Below are positions 22,026-32,284 of a DNA stretch of 64,000 bases, in pieces. The number at the start of each line of letters is the position of its first letter. The first letter of the stretch is position 1. The notes under the pieces are model-generated. The model saw only the letters and a program-made list of their open reading frames with translations, was not told the DNA's origin and made no database searches. A program made the translations under genes and the position numbers. Source of the DNA: Apium graveolens (lineage: Eukaryota; Streptophyta; Magnoliopsida; Apiales; Apiaceae); the NCBI RefSeq assembly GCF_009905375.1, contig NC_133650.1, positions 301,753,957-301,817,956 of the forward strand, in the 5' to 3' direction.

Positions 22026-23210
22026 ATTTATATTATAAAGACTCTAATATTTAAACTATTTTTAAGTTTCTTTTATTACTACTATAATATTTAAACCGTT
22101 ATTTAAACTGTTTTTAAATTCATTTCATTACTACTCTAATATTTCTTCATCATATAATAATTTGATAACATTGTATACTCTTCTCATAAAATTAAATATT
22201 TTTCAATTTGATAAAGTTTTATAAATATCAGTTGAACTGGTTAATTCATTCAGATTATTGAAGAATATATATTTTTTCTTTAAATAATATAAAATAAATT
22301 GAATCAAATGTTACAATATAGTATAAATATAACTTTTATTTGAATAATTCAAAATATAAAATAATTCAAATATTTATACAATATTATATTGATCAATGAA
22401 TATTATTTATCAAGAAGAATTCTTTTAAAACCTAGTATTTTTAAAATGAAAAATAAAAAATAAATCGATTTAATATATCATCGTAGTTTTAAAAAATCTC
22501 GTGAGATCTCATATCAAATTTCAGATATTTTGAAAATCGGGACAATCCCCAAAAATAATAATGCGCTTCTAGTGAAGTTAGTAATTTTAATTTAAATAAT
22601 CAATTGACTTGATTTTATAAACACCTCAAACACATTAATTTATATTAACATAAGATACTAAAAAAATTCACATTATTGGTAAGATATTCTCCCCGAACTT
22701 GTAATTTAAATTTACTAAACGTAGAATGTGACGATATTTTTCGGCCGGGTCATGTAGTCAAATTTCAAATATTTTTTGAAAATGGGCCAAGTTCTTATTT
22801 TAAATTGGAATAAAATAAAATGTTTTGACTCATTATAATTCGAAATCATCTAAATATATAATACCATTATAGATTATTTATATATAAGCGATTCTATTTT
22901 CAATATTTTCTATAAAATATATATGTACATTTTAATTACTTTTTATAATAATAAAATATGTTAAAAATATATGATATACATTTTCAAACTAAAAAAGATT
23001 AATAAATAAAATATATTATGTGTATGATGAAAAACACGTGTGACATTATATTGTAGTAGTATGAGATTGTATAGGTGAATGAAATATCTTGAGTTTGATT
23101 CCCACAAATCACATCTTTTATATAAAAATTAAAAATAGGGGTAATTTAGTCCTTTAAATGAGACTTTTTAATCTCACTAATTATTCATTTGTTATCCTAT
23201 TATATATAGA
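22026..23210. other. AT-rich intergenic DNA
   Basis: Tracts of TA and AAT words with no ORF above chance and no recognised repeat ends. CTCTAATATTTAAAC is repeated near 22045 and 22130. Confidence 0.5.
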
Positions 23211-23237
23211 CTAGTTGATAACCCGTGCGAAGCACGG
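23211..23237 (-). mobile_element. Helitron 3' terminus
   Basis: Minus strand reads a hairpin CCGTGCTTCGCACGG, a short spacer and CTAG at 23211 followed by T. The element should extend to the right; I could not place its 5' TC end. Confidence 0.5.
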
Positions 23238-23402
23238 ACCGAGATCAAAATAATAATCACTATAGAAATTAATTCTAAATTATAATTAAAATATATAATT
23301 AATGAAATTGTACTATTATTATAATTTTCTTTTGAAATTATATGTAGTTTTCATTAACTCAAATTTTATTAGAACATCAAACTCAACTTTATTATGTCTC
23401 TG

Positions 23403-24050
23403 TTATCTGATAAGATATAACTAACATTTTACATCTAAACTTTGGTCAAGCAATAAGTAACCCAATTGACGGATAATTTAACAAAACACTAAATCAACAT
23501 TACTTGCATATTATATTTTTTATTGTTAGCTGCATTTGTGTTTTTATATAGTTTGTGATCACATATTTTTTCTAATAAAATATTCTTTATGTATGTATAA
23601 ACTTTCATTTGGTGCTAAAATAGAATTTTATATGTATGAATTTAGAAATTACAATGTATATATGGTTTCATTTATATAAAAATAATATAAATATGTGGTA
23701 TATAAGAATAAAAAATGGGTAATATTATATATAGAATTATAAGTTATATAGGAATAAAAACAAAGAATAATAATGATATATTTAGAGATATTGTAAAATT
23801 TAAAAAGGGTGAAACCAAAAGTTCGTGAAACCGAAAAGGGATGAAACCAAAGTACCCCTTAAAAGATGGATTCTCTTACTAATAACAATATACAAATGAT
23901 TCCATTTTATTATTTTAATAAAAAGTAAAAAAGAATTCTACAAAAAATAGAAATATCGTAATTATAATATGATTCCAACAATCTATATTTTGTTAAAAAC
24001 AACATAGAACTCTACATGAAATAGTAATCCAGGGTTGAAACCAAATTACG
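23403..24050. repeat. AT-rich dispersed repeat, direct copy of 1-648
   Basis: Aligns with window positions 1-648 at a constant offset of about 23,402 with few differences. Unlike that copy it continues undisturbed after 24050. Confidence 0.75.
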
Positions 24051-24640
24051 CCTACTAAGATGAAAGCAAGTACCCTATCAAGAAATAATTTAGAGTTATG
24101 CGAAAATATAATTGTAATCATAATACGGTTTAAATAATTTTATTATTTTTTGGGGGTGAAACCAAAATACAGTGTTTATAATATCCATATTATATTATTA
24201 AAAAGGAATTCCACCAACAAATTAAAATATTCTAAATTAAATATTTCAATTTAAACACATGACATATTTCATTGGTCGTGATTTATATTTTTCGGAACCT
24301 ATTTAGTTGGGCCAATATATGAACTTATTTATTTTAAAATATAATTAAAAATAGGGTTCAAACCTATAAAAATAATAAAAAAAAATATAGCTTATAAAAT
24401 TCAAAACACGGGTAAAAATAATACATATAGAATTTAGGTCATATGGGAATAAAAAAGAATAAAAATAATATAATTAGAGTTATAACATGAATCATAAAAG
24501 GTGAAACCAAAAGGTGGTGAAACTAAAAAATAAGTGAATCAAATATGAAAGTTTAAGTCATCGAACAACCTCCAAGTTTTAGTTTCCGGAAATCATATCA
24601 AAAACATATATAAAATATGCCTCAAACTCTCCATACAGTG
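24051..24640. repeat. GAAACCAAA-motif repeat, inverted relative to 42440-42890
   Basis: The stretch 24290-24550 is the reverse complement (with differences) of about 42470-42890 and 58180-58610. Motifs GGTGAAACCAAA and AATTAAAAATA recur. No gene. Confidence 0.5.
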
Positions 24641-25479
24641 CAAAGGCTAGTTATTATAGTTAGAAAACAAGTCCCGTAAAAAAGCAAGAAAAAATAGGTT
24701 CTCCAAATATTCTCGCGTCTTAGGTTCTCCAAATATTCTCAAACTCCCTTTTAAATTAACAAAATTCCTTAACTTCAGCCCTAAAATCTTTTAAGCCTAT
24801 GCCTTGCCTTGCCCTGCCTTCACATGCTTTACAGTCTTACACTCTTATTACCGCTTAAAGCATTCCGGAAATTTTAAATGACTTGTAACTTGAAGGTTAC
24901 TTAAAATTGAGAGGAAAAATTTAGGCAAGTATTTGTTAGTATAATTTTATTAAATTATATGGTGAGTTCGAGTGTGTTACAAATATTTTTCCTTAATTTA
25001 AAATTCATTAATTAATATTGAATGACCAAAATATATAAAAGGATCGAATGGCCTATGTAACAATAAGAACCGAAAAAGAAATGACGGAAAGACAAAGAAA
25101 AAGAGAGGAAAATCTAAAGAAACTGTGGGCGTCGTGTAACTTCTAAAAGGGTATAGGTTCACAATTTTTGTTAATAAGGAAATGATTTAAGGCGAAGAAA
25201 ACGAGAGATAAACAGGGTGAAGAAAATGAGAGCAAAAACCAAAAATATACTGTGGGCACCGCAATATGTGTAATTGTCCATTTACTCATCACTGATGAAA
25301 TGAAATGACGAAATGACATTCCGGCTAAGAAAATAAGAGCAAAAACCAAATATACTGTGGGCGCGCGGTTTTTAATGTCACGTGTCGCCCATGCTCCTTC
25401 CTAGATCTAGTCCGGTTCCATCTACTAATTTATTTAAGAAACTAAATAAATGAATGATCTATAGTTATTCAAAGCTGAC
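24641..25479 (+). repeat. UGT 5' compound repeat module (distal)
   Basis: Homologous to 43003-43869: GGCTAGTTATTATAG start, the CTTACACTCTTATTACC block, the ATGGTGAGTTCGAGTGTG block, then the GAGCAAAAACCAAA / TGTGGGCGCC minisatellite (about 25080-25370) and a G-box at 25379-25384 (CACGTG). It ends at the UGT fragment at 25480. Confidence 0.65.
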
Positions 25480-25572
25480 ATGGCTTCCAGTAAAAAATTG
25501 CACATTGTAATGTTTCCCTGGTTAGCATTTGGTCCCTTGCTACCCTGGTTCCATGCTCATTGCTAAACGAGG
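25480..25572 (+). pseudogene. UGT 5' fragment
   Basis: ATG at 25480 and about 31 codons of UGT N-terminus with a deletion after LLPW and loss of homology after GCTAAACGAGG. Same structure at 43870 and 59585. Confidence 0.65.
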
Positions 25573-26239
25573 AGACCACACTGTTAGAGTGTAAAGGCTC
25601 GTTATTAATGCTTGAAGCATTCCGTAAATTTTAAATGACATGAAACTTGAAGTTACTTAAAATTGAAAGTAAAAATTTTAGGCAAGTATTTGCTTGGATA
25701 GTTTTATTAACTTATATGGTGAGTTTGAGTATGCTACATAGATTTTTCCTTTATTTAAAATTCAATAATAAATATTAAGGGAGGAGAATAAAAGGATAAG
25801 ATTGGATGGCCTCTGTAACAATAAGAACTATAAAGCAATGACGCAACGATGAAGAAAAAGAGAGCAAAAACCAAAAGAAACTGTGGGCGCTAACTTCTAA
25901 AAATGTCTAGGTTCACGGTTTTTATGAAGAAATGACGTTACGGCTAAGAAAACGAGAGCAAAATCCAAAAAGGCGAAGAAAAAAAGAGCAAACCCAAGAA
26001 ACTGTGGGCGCTGTAACTTCTAAATTCATGGTTTTTTATGAAGAAATGAAGTTACAGCAAAGAAAACGAGGGCAAAAACCAAAAAGGCGAAGAAAACGAG
26101 TGCATAAACCAAAACAATATTGTGGGCGCCGCAATATGTGAAAGTGTCTATCTACTCATTTTTTATTAAAAAAATGACATAAAGGCGAAGAAAATGAGAG
26201 CAAAAACCAAAAATACTGTGTGCGCCGCGGTTTTTGATG

Positions 26240-26248
26240 TGACGTGGC
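26240..26248 (+). promoter_or_regulatory. ACGT-core (ABRE/G-box-like) element
   Basis: TGACGTGGC about 95 bp before the UGT ATG; identical at 44639-44647 and 60353-60361. Family knowledge: ACGT cores bind bZIP factors; function here is untested. Confidence 0.35.
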
Positions 26249-26292
26249 GCTTGTGCTCTTTCCTAGATCTGGTCCGGTTCAATCTACTAGCC

Positions 26293-26300
26293 TATTTAAG
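26293..26300 (+). promoter_or_regulatory. Possible TATA box of UGT copy A
   Basis: TATTTAAG, conserved before all UGT copies and fragments (44692-44699, 60406-60413). Confidence 0.3.
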
Positions 26301-26341
26301 AAACCAAGTAAATGAATGATCTATAGTTATTGAGAGGAGAC

Positions 26342-27745
26342 ATGGCTTCCGGTAAAAAAATGCACATTGTAATGTTTCCCTGGTTAGCATTTGGTCACTT
26401 GCTACCCTTCTTGAACCTTGCCATGCTCATTGCTAAAAGAGGTCACAGAATTTCCTTTATCTCCACTCCTCGAAATATCGAACGCCTCCCAAAAGTTCCT
26501 TCAGATCTAAAAGCTCATATAGACTTTATCAGGGTCCCCCTGCCTCCTTTTGCTAACCTTCCTCGATCAGCAGAAGCAACAAGTGATATCCCGTTTGACA
26601 AGGTTAAGTATTTAAAAATCGCTTATGATTATCTTGAGAATGCTGTTACTGTTTTTGTAGAATCCATGTTACCAGATTGGATACTGTGTGATTTTGCATC
26701 TTATTGGCTTGGCCCTGTTGCTTCCGGTTCTGGAATTCCAGTCGGGTGGTATAGTGTTTTCCCTGCTTCAACTTTAGGTTTTTTGGGCCCTCCAGGCAAC
26801 ATGATCGATGCTGATGATTATCGTGTCAAACTAGAAAGTTTTACGAGGAAACCTGAATGGGTTTACTTTGAAACAAGTGTTGCAATGACTAAGTATCAGA
26901 TACAAGCAATGGCTCCTAATCTAGAAGATGATGGAACGGAGAATGTAAGTGACCAGTATCGCCTTGGAAAGACAATTCAAAACTGTGATATGGTGGCAAT
27001 TAGAAGTAGCGCTGAGTTTGAACCGGAGTGGTTAAATTTAGTAGAGGAGATCTATGGAAAACCACTGGTTCCTGTTGGATTATTGCCTGTTCAAGAGGGT
27101 GTGGACCATGGGGGTAATGAAAGTTGGGGTGATATAAAAGATTGGCTTGATAAACAAACAGAGGGGTCAGTGATATATGTTGCGTTTGGTGCTGAAACAA
27201 AACTGAATCAAGTTCAGGTTACTGAGTTAGCACTCGGTTTGGAGTTGTCTGGATTGCCTTTTTTTTGGGCTTTCAGAAAGCAAAGAGGGCTGATTGATCT
27301 CAAGCCAGTTGAGTTGCCTCAAGGTTTTGAAGAGCGAACTAGAGGTCGTGGAATGGTTTACAAGACATGGGTGCCTCAAACTAAGATACTGAAGCATGGC
27401 TCGGTTGGTGGTATGTTGTTTCATGCAGGTTGGAGCTCTGTTGTGGAGGCTGTGCAGTTTGGAAAAGTGCTGGTATTGCTGCCAATGTTGGGAGATCAGG
27501 GGATAATTGCTAGTCAACTAGCGGAGAAGAAGTTGGGCTTTGTGATCCCAAGGAACGAGCAAGATGGCTCGTTCACTAAAGACTCCGTGGCAGAGTCACT
27601 TAAGCTGGTAATGGTGGATGAAGCTGGGAAGGTTTATCGAGACAAAGTGAAGGAGATGCAAAGTGTTTTCCGTGACATGGATAAGCAAACCGGTTATGTT
27701 GATAACTTGGTGGCTTATCTAGAAGCTCACAAGCGACAGGAATGA
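26342..27745 (+). CDS. UDP-glycosyltransferase, UGT91-like, copy A
   Basis: Intronless, 467 residues from the ATG at 26342; the in-frame TTG upstream is not a start. A GT1-family enzyme transferring sugar from a UDP-sugar to a small-molecule acceptor, expected cytosolic (no signal peptide or membrane segment). The catalytic dyad is H19 (AFGH) with D117 (LCDF). The PSPG donor-binding box is W343-Q386, with H361, G363-W364, E369 and D385-Q386; S365 replaces the common Asn, as is usual in the UGT91/UGT79 group. That group often extends sugar chains on flavonoid or terpenoid glycosides; the acceptor cannot be told from sequence. A polyadenylation signal follows at 27829. The protein is identical to copy B (44741-46144). 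Length is normal for the family, with no lesion. Confidence 0.9.
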   Translation: MASGKKMHIVMFPWLAFGHLLPFLNLAMLIAKRGHRISFISTPRNIERLPKVPSDLKAHIDFIRVPLPPFANLPRSAEATSDIPFDKVKYLKIAYDYLENAVTVFVESMLPDWILCDFASYWLGPVASGSGIPVGWYSVFPASTLGFLGPPGNMIDADDYRVKLESFTRKPEWVYFETSVAMTKYQIQAMAPNLEDDGTENVSDQYRLGKTIQNCDMVAIRSSAEFEPEWLNLVEEIYGKPLVPVGLLPVQEGVDHGGNESWGDIKDWLDKQTEGSVIYVAFGAETKLNQVQVTELALGLELSGLPFFWAFRKQRGLIDLKPVELPQGFEERTRGRGMVYKTWVPQTKILKHGSVGGMLFHAGWSSVVEAVQFGKVLVLLPMLGDQGIIASQLAEKKLGFVIPRNEQDGSFTKDSVAESLKLVMVDEAGKVYRDKVKEMQSVFRDMDKQTGYVDNLVAYLEAHKRQE

Positions 27746-27828
27746 ATGCAGGGTTATTATTATTAGTTGCTTTCGCTTGTATGACTATCTCGTGTTTCTG
27801 CCCTGTGCCTTCTGTCTTAGGACAGTTT

Positions 27829-27834
27829 AATAAA
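27829..27834 (+). terminator. Poly(A) signal of UGT copy A
   Basis: AATAAA 84 bp after the stop codon; same at 46228-46233. Confidence 0.5.
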
Positions 27835-28174
27835 ACTGGCTTCGTTGTTCTGTTGTGAATTTGGTACACTTATTCCACAATTCGTGCTCACTTCTGAACA
27901 TGCATTATAAAAGATTGCAAGCACAGAATAACAAACTTTTCCTAGTGCTTATCTGATTATTAGTGAATGCTAGGATTTAGTAATGATTTGACATGAATCC
28001 CCACACAGGCGTTGTACATGGAAGACAGATAAAGATCGATCTCCAAACGAAATTTCTCTAAAATAGATCTAAAATTTAGGTGGCCATTTTTCCAGGGATA
28101 TAAATTTCTTGTTATTGCTTAAATGTACATCAACAAAGATCCATCTCCTGCATGAAGCGTCCGTAGTATTAGTG

Positions 28175-28182
28175 TATAAATA
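28175..28182 (+). promoter_or_regulatory. TATA box of stranded RLCK promoter
   Basis: TATAAATA; in the complete arrangement (46574-46581) it lies about 270 bp before the RLCK ATG. Here the next ATG-led frame is the UGT pseudogene at 28371. Confidence 0.5.
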
Positions 28183-28370
28183 TAGCACATGCTCTGATTA
28201 CCACAAACTAACAAGGCAGATTCACCTCTGATCATTAGTAAGAATAACTACCACCAAAACATAGCCCAATCCGATTTCACCTTCCTCATTCTTCTCTTCC
28301 CTATTCTTTCTACTAGTTTATCTAAGATACCAAATAAATGAATAATCTATAGTCATTGAGAGCAGCAGAC

Positions 28371-29150
28371 ATGACTTCCGGTAAAAGAATGCACATTGTA
28401 ATGTCTCCGTGGTTAGCATTTTGTCACTTGCTACCCTTCTTGAACCTTGCCATGCTCATTGCTAAAAGCGGTCACAGAATTTCCTTTATCTGCACTCCTC
28501 GAAACACCGGAGGCCTTCCAAAAGTTCCTTCAGATCTAAAAGTTGCTTCCCTCCCCTTCTATTTGGCTTAAAATTCATATTAATAGCAATGTCAGTGAAT
28601 ATTAGTTATGCTAATAATATGAGTTTTGGAATGTACATATGTATATTCAGTAATTTTATGAGCTGCAAAAAATATTTAAAGTTTAAACAGTTTTTGCGTA
28701 ATGTTTACATACAAATAAACAAGTAAATACTTAGATTACATTACTTGCGCAAGATTCCATTAATCAACAAAAAAACAAATCTATAAGATAATATTGTTTA
28801 GTCATGGCACTACTCGACTTCTAGTACCACTGCTGTTAGAAATTTAAAATCCTGAAACTAAGGACAGCGGAGATCACAGTGTGGTAACTGGTGAAGGTTG
28901 ACCAAAGAGACAGAGAGATCCACAGACACAGCTGTTGGACCACCTAAAATACAGTAGTTAGTATTTCCCCCCAAAATATAAATTCATATTTATCTGAAGC
29001 GGGGATGGTATACAAGGACAAAGCAAAGGAGATGCAAAGTTCTTTCACTGACATGGAAAAGCCAAACTGTTATGTTGATAAACTGATGGCTAATCTAGAG
29101 TGTCACGATCGACCGAAATCAATGCTGGATTATTATTATTATTATTATTA
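28371..29150 (+). pseudogene. UGT pseudogene with internal deletion (psiUGT-2)
   Basis: ATG at 28371 opens about 57 codons of UGT N-terminus (MTSGKRMHIVM, with FCH at the catalytic His), then VASLPFYLA and a stop at 28569-28571. AT-rich DNA follows, with the C-terminal fragment at about 28996-29115 (EAGMVYKDKAKEM onward) and a TTA-repeat tail. It is the inverted counterpart of psiUGT-1 (5106-5987), sharing the same N-terminal changes and the same unrelated insert, but it has lost the middle fragment (PFDKV...VEE) and gained about 45 bp near 28940. No PSPG box, so non-functional. Confidence 0.8.
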
Positions 29151-29258
29151 GTTGCTTTCTGTTGTCTGGATTATTATTATTAATGTTTCTCGTTTTGGGT
29201 ATTGCTACCGACAAACAGTTTTTGCGTAATGAATTATCTATAGTCATTGAGAGCAGAC

Positions 29259-29359
29259 ATGGCTTCCGGTAAAAGAATGCACATTGTAATGTCTCCGTGG
29301 TTAGCATTTGGTCACTTGCTACCCTTCTTGAACCTTGCCATGCTCATTGCTAAAAGAGG
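29259..29359 (+). pseudogene. UGT 5' fragment
   Basis: ATG at 29259 and about 33 codons of the UGT N-terminus, uninterrupted in frame until homology ends after GCTAAAAGAGG. Close to the intact gene except for single-base changes. Confidence 0.65.
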
Positions 29360-30136
29360 AGACCATAGTACAATGATGTGCATATAAAATCTGTGACGTT
29401 GAAGTTTAAATAAATAACTTGTAAGTGTTCACAGCAGCTCCTGCAATCGGATTGTCATGTCCAAAGAGCAAATACATTGTGTCACTGACATTCTTGCATA
29501 GCCTATTTACCTCCTATATCTATTGTTTTATATGCGTTGTTTCTCGTTTTGGGTATTGCTACTGACAAACATGGGCAAAGTAAATATTTTAGGTAAGTAT
29601 TTGCTTGGATAATTGTCTTAACTTAAATGGCGAGTTCGAGAATGCTACATAGATTTTTCCCTATATAGTGAGATCGAGTGTGGTACATAAATTTTTCCTT
29701 TATTTAAAATAATTTAATAAATATCAAGGGACCGGAATAAAAGGATAAGATCGAATAGCCTCTGGAACGATGAAAATTGATAAAGAAATGACACAACGGC
29801 GAAGAAAACAAGAGCAAAAATCAAAAGAAACTATAGGTGATGTAACTTCGAAAAGTGTCCAAGTTAACATTTTCTGATAAAAAAATGACGTTACGGCGAA
29901 GAAAACGAGAGCAAAAACCAAACAGGCGAAGAAAACGAGAGCAAAAAACGAAAAAAATAATGTGGGCAGCGAAACATTGAAAAGTGCCTATGTACACATT
30001 TTATGATAAATAAATGACATCACGGAAAAGAAAACGAGAGCAAAAACCAAAAATATGTCGCGGTTTTTGATGTCACATGACGTGCTTTAACTGGTTAGCA
30101 TTTAGTCACTAGCTAGTTGCTTATTAATTTTGGGCA
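29360..30136 (+). repeat. UGT 5' compound repeat module
   Basis: AGACCA...AATGTCAGTGACAC block, the GTAGCAATACCC-type block, the AAAAATCTATGTAGCA-type block, and from about 29790 to 30060 the GAGAGCAAAAACCAAA minisatellite. Plus-strand equivalent of 16339-17059 and 4427-5060. Confidence 0.6.
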
Positions 30137-30315
30137 TTGATACTTATTAATTTTGATACTTTCCTTGACCATTCTAGTCTGTTCATCCTCCAAAATGGAT
30201 CATTTATGTACCTGCCTGAATGCATACAAGAACAAGGGGCCTTTGGGGCAGTGAATCGGGATGAAGGATCCGGCCCACATGGGGTGGGTTTGGTAATTAT
30301 ATTATATCCCCGCCC
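30137..30315 (-). repeat. Unidentified block, copy 3 (inverted)
   Basis: Reverse complement of the blocks at 4005-4245 and 9612-9845. No gene assigned. Confidence 0.5.
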
Positions 30316-30974
30316 CAAACCCACCTCATTTTTAAGCTAGAAAAAGATCCCGTGAAAAAAGCCATAAAACATATAATTAACCAACAATATCACTCCCTTT
30401 CAAATTAATAATGTTCCTTTACTTGTGCCCAAAAATCTCTTAAGCCCTTGCCTATCCTTTACAAGCTTTACGGTCTTACAGAGATTTACATTATAGGGTG
30501 AGTTCGAATGTGTTACAGAGATTTTTCTTTAATTTAAAATTCATTAGCTAATACTCAAGGACAAGAATAAAAGAATAAGATGTGATGCTCTATGTAACAA
30601 TAAAAACCGATAAAGAAATGATGGATATGCAAAGAAAAAGGGAGCAAAAATAAAAAAACCGTGGACGCAGTGTAACTTCTAAAAATGTATAGGTTCGAAG
30701 TTTTTGTTTTTGATGAAATAAATGATTTTACGGTGAAAAAAATTTGAGATAAACTAATAATACAAAGTAAATGAGAGTGGAAATTAAAAAGAAATTGCGG
30801 GCGACGCAATATGTGAAAGTGTCCATGTACTTATCTTTGATAAAAAAAATGATGTAACGATAGAGAAAACGAGAGCAAAAATAAAAAATATTGTGTGCGT
30901 CGCCTATGCTCCTTCTTGGATATAGTCCTGTTCCATCTACTTATTTATTTAAGAAACCAAATAAATGAGGTGAC
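30316..30974 (+). repeat. UGT 5' compound repeat module
   Basis: From about 30450: GTTCGAATGTGTTACAGAG block, then diverged minisatellite turns (GGGAGCAAAAATAAAAA, GTGGACGCAG and similar) to about 30900, then a TATTTAAG-containing proximal block. Confidence 0.55.
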
Positions 30975-31090
30975 ATGACTTCGGGTAAAAGAATGCACAT
31001 TGTAATGTTTCCCTTGTAAATGTTTCCCTGATTAACATTTGGTCACTTGCTACCCTTATTGAACCTTGCCATGCTCATTGCTAAAAGAGG
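30975..31090 (+). pseudogene. UGT 5' fragment
   Basis: ATG at 30975 with UGT N-terminal codons; a short internal duplication of the AATGTTTCCCT region (around 31003-31020) breaks it. Homology ends after GCTAAAAGAGG. Confidence 0.6.
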
Positions 31091-31424
31091 AGACCACAGT
31101 CCAATGGCGTGCATATAAAATATGTGACGTTGAAGTTTAAGCTTAAATAGATAACTTAAGCTGTTAAGCATACTATAAGCAAATAAGCCTACAATACAAT
31201 GATGCGTATATAAAATCTATGCGAGGTTGTAATATGAGCTTAAATAAATCTATGTTATACTATAATAAATAGAATATGGTATAATTTGGTATGCCTTTTT
31301 TTGGTTGGTTTGGTTTTCCCTATTTATGGTCGTCGAATCTTTTTAATCAAGTAATCACTATCGTTAGATTCCAATACTAAAAGAATGTATACTTCTATAT
31401 TATACTATCTACATTATACTATTA
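31091..31424. other. Compound-repeat tail and Helitron-related AT-rich DNA
   Basis: Up to about 31250 this mirrors 16900-17050. From about 31250 it matches 36175-36310 (TATAATTTGGTATG, GACCGTCAGATC-like words), a Helitron family 5' end. No gene. Confidence 0.45.
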
Positions 31425-32284
31425 CTAGTCTATCACCCATGCGATGCACGGATTGTTTTTAACACTCGAATAATTTTTAATAATATATTTTATCTTAAAA
31501 TTATTAATATATTAATATAGATTTTCAATAGTTAAAAAATTAAATTGGAGACATAATAAGTTATAATAATATATGTTTTATGATAATTTGAGACTTGTCT
31601 TAAAATAAATAATATAATCTTTAATAATATATAATATGTTATTCACGAGACTCGAACCTTGAACCTGTAAAAATTGTTAAAAATATAATACGTTGTTGAC
31701 GGGATTCGAACCCTGAACCTATAAGAGTAGTTAGAGATTAATCTAACATTTTTTTATTATTATATCCAACGGTTCACATCTATCTGTCTTTAGATCTGAC
31801 GGTTGTTCTTTACCGTACCGTACCAAACAACCGAACCCTCTATTTGGTAGTTGTTGGTCGATTGGTCGGTATAGTTTTTTGGTATGGTAAATAACACCGT
31901 CAGATCTAAAGACAGGTAGATAGAAACCGTTTAATGTAATAATAAAATAATATTATATTAATATTTAAACTGCTCTCATGGTTTCGGGGTTCAAATCCCA
32001 TCAACATCGTAATATTTAAAATTTTATATTCTTTATTTTTAACAATTTCTACATGTTCAAGATTCGAGTCCCGTAAACAACATATATATTATTATATTAT
32101 TTATTTTCAATCAAGTCTCAAATTATCATAAAACATATATTATTATAACTTATTATGTTCTTCAATTTATTTTTCAGCTATTGAAAATTTATATTAACAT
32201 ATTAATAATTTTAAGTTAAAATATATTATTAAAAAATATTCGAGTGTTAAAAGCAATCCGTACATCACACAGGTTATACGCTAG
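31425..32284. mobile_element. Two Helitron 3' ends back to back around a palindromic MITE
   Basis: The minus strand ends CTAG at 31425 after hairpin CCGTGCATCGCATGG; the plus strand ends CTAG at 32281-32284 after CCGTACATCACACAGG. The two arms (about 31425-31830 and 31870-32284) are reverse complements. At the centre lies an inverted-repeat core with TCTTTAGATCTGACGG and its complement (about 31785-31925). The first tandem unit starts in this core. Box-B-like TTCGAACCC words occur at about 31660, 31705 and 31995. Confidence 0.5.

Larger units (their letters stand above)
25573..26341 (+). promoter_or_regulatory. 5' flank of intact UGT copy A, with minisatellite
   Basis: From about 25850 to 26210 the motif GAGAGCAAAAACCAAA and variants recurs several times between GCGAAGAAAA and TGTGGGCGC blocks. 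TGACGTGGC at 26240-26248 resembles an ABRE/ACGT bZIP site, and TATTTAAG at 26293-26300 is a possible TATA box about 45 bp before the ATG. Compared with 43979-44740 this flank has many substitutions and small indels, in contrast to the identical coding region. Confidence 0.55.
27746..28309 (+). other. UGT 3' flank with stranded RLCK promoter
   Basis: Visually identical to 46145-46708. It includes the UGT poly(A) signal and the promoter/5' leader of the RLCK gene (TATA box TATAAATA at 28175-28182). At 28309 homology stops inside the RLCK 5' leader and a UGT pseudogene begins, so this RLCK promoter has lost its gene. Confidence 0.7.

Noticed and set aside
25850..26210. CRISPR-like array of short repeats upstream of the UGT
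   Set aside because: Repeats are imperfect, unevenly spaced and occur in a plant nuclear promoter; this is a minisatellite.
26999..27869. Open minus-strand frames across UGT copy A (and the same at 45399-46268 and 61114-61981)
   Set aside because: They are antisense shadows of the UGT coding strand and its 3' flank; they repeat only because the gene is repeated.
31970..32010. Possible tRNA gene around GGTTCAAATCCC
   Set aside because: Only a T-arm-like word is present; no acceptor stem, D arm or anticodon arm can be formed in the flanking AT-rich DNA.
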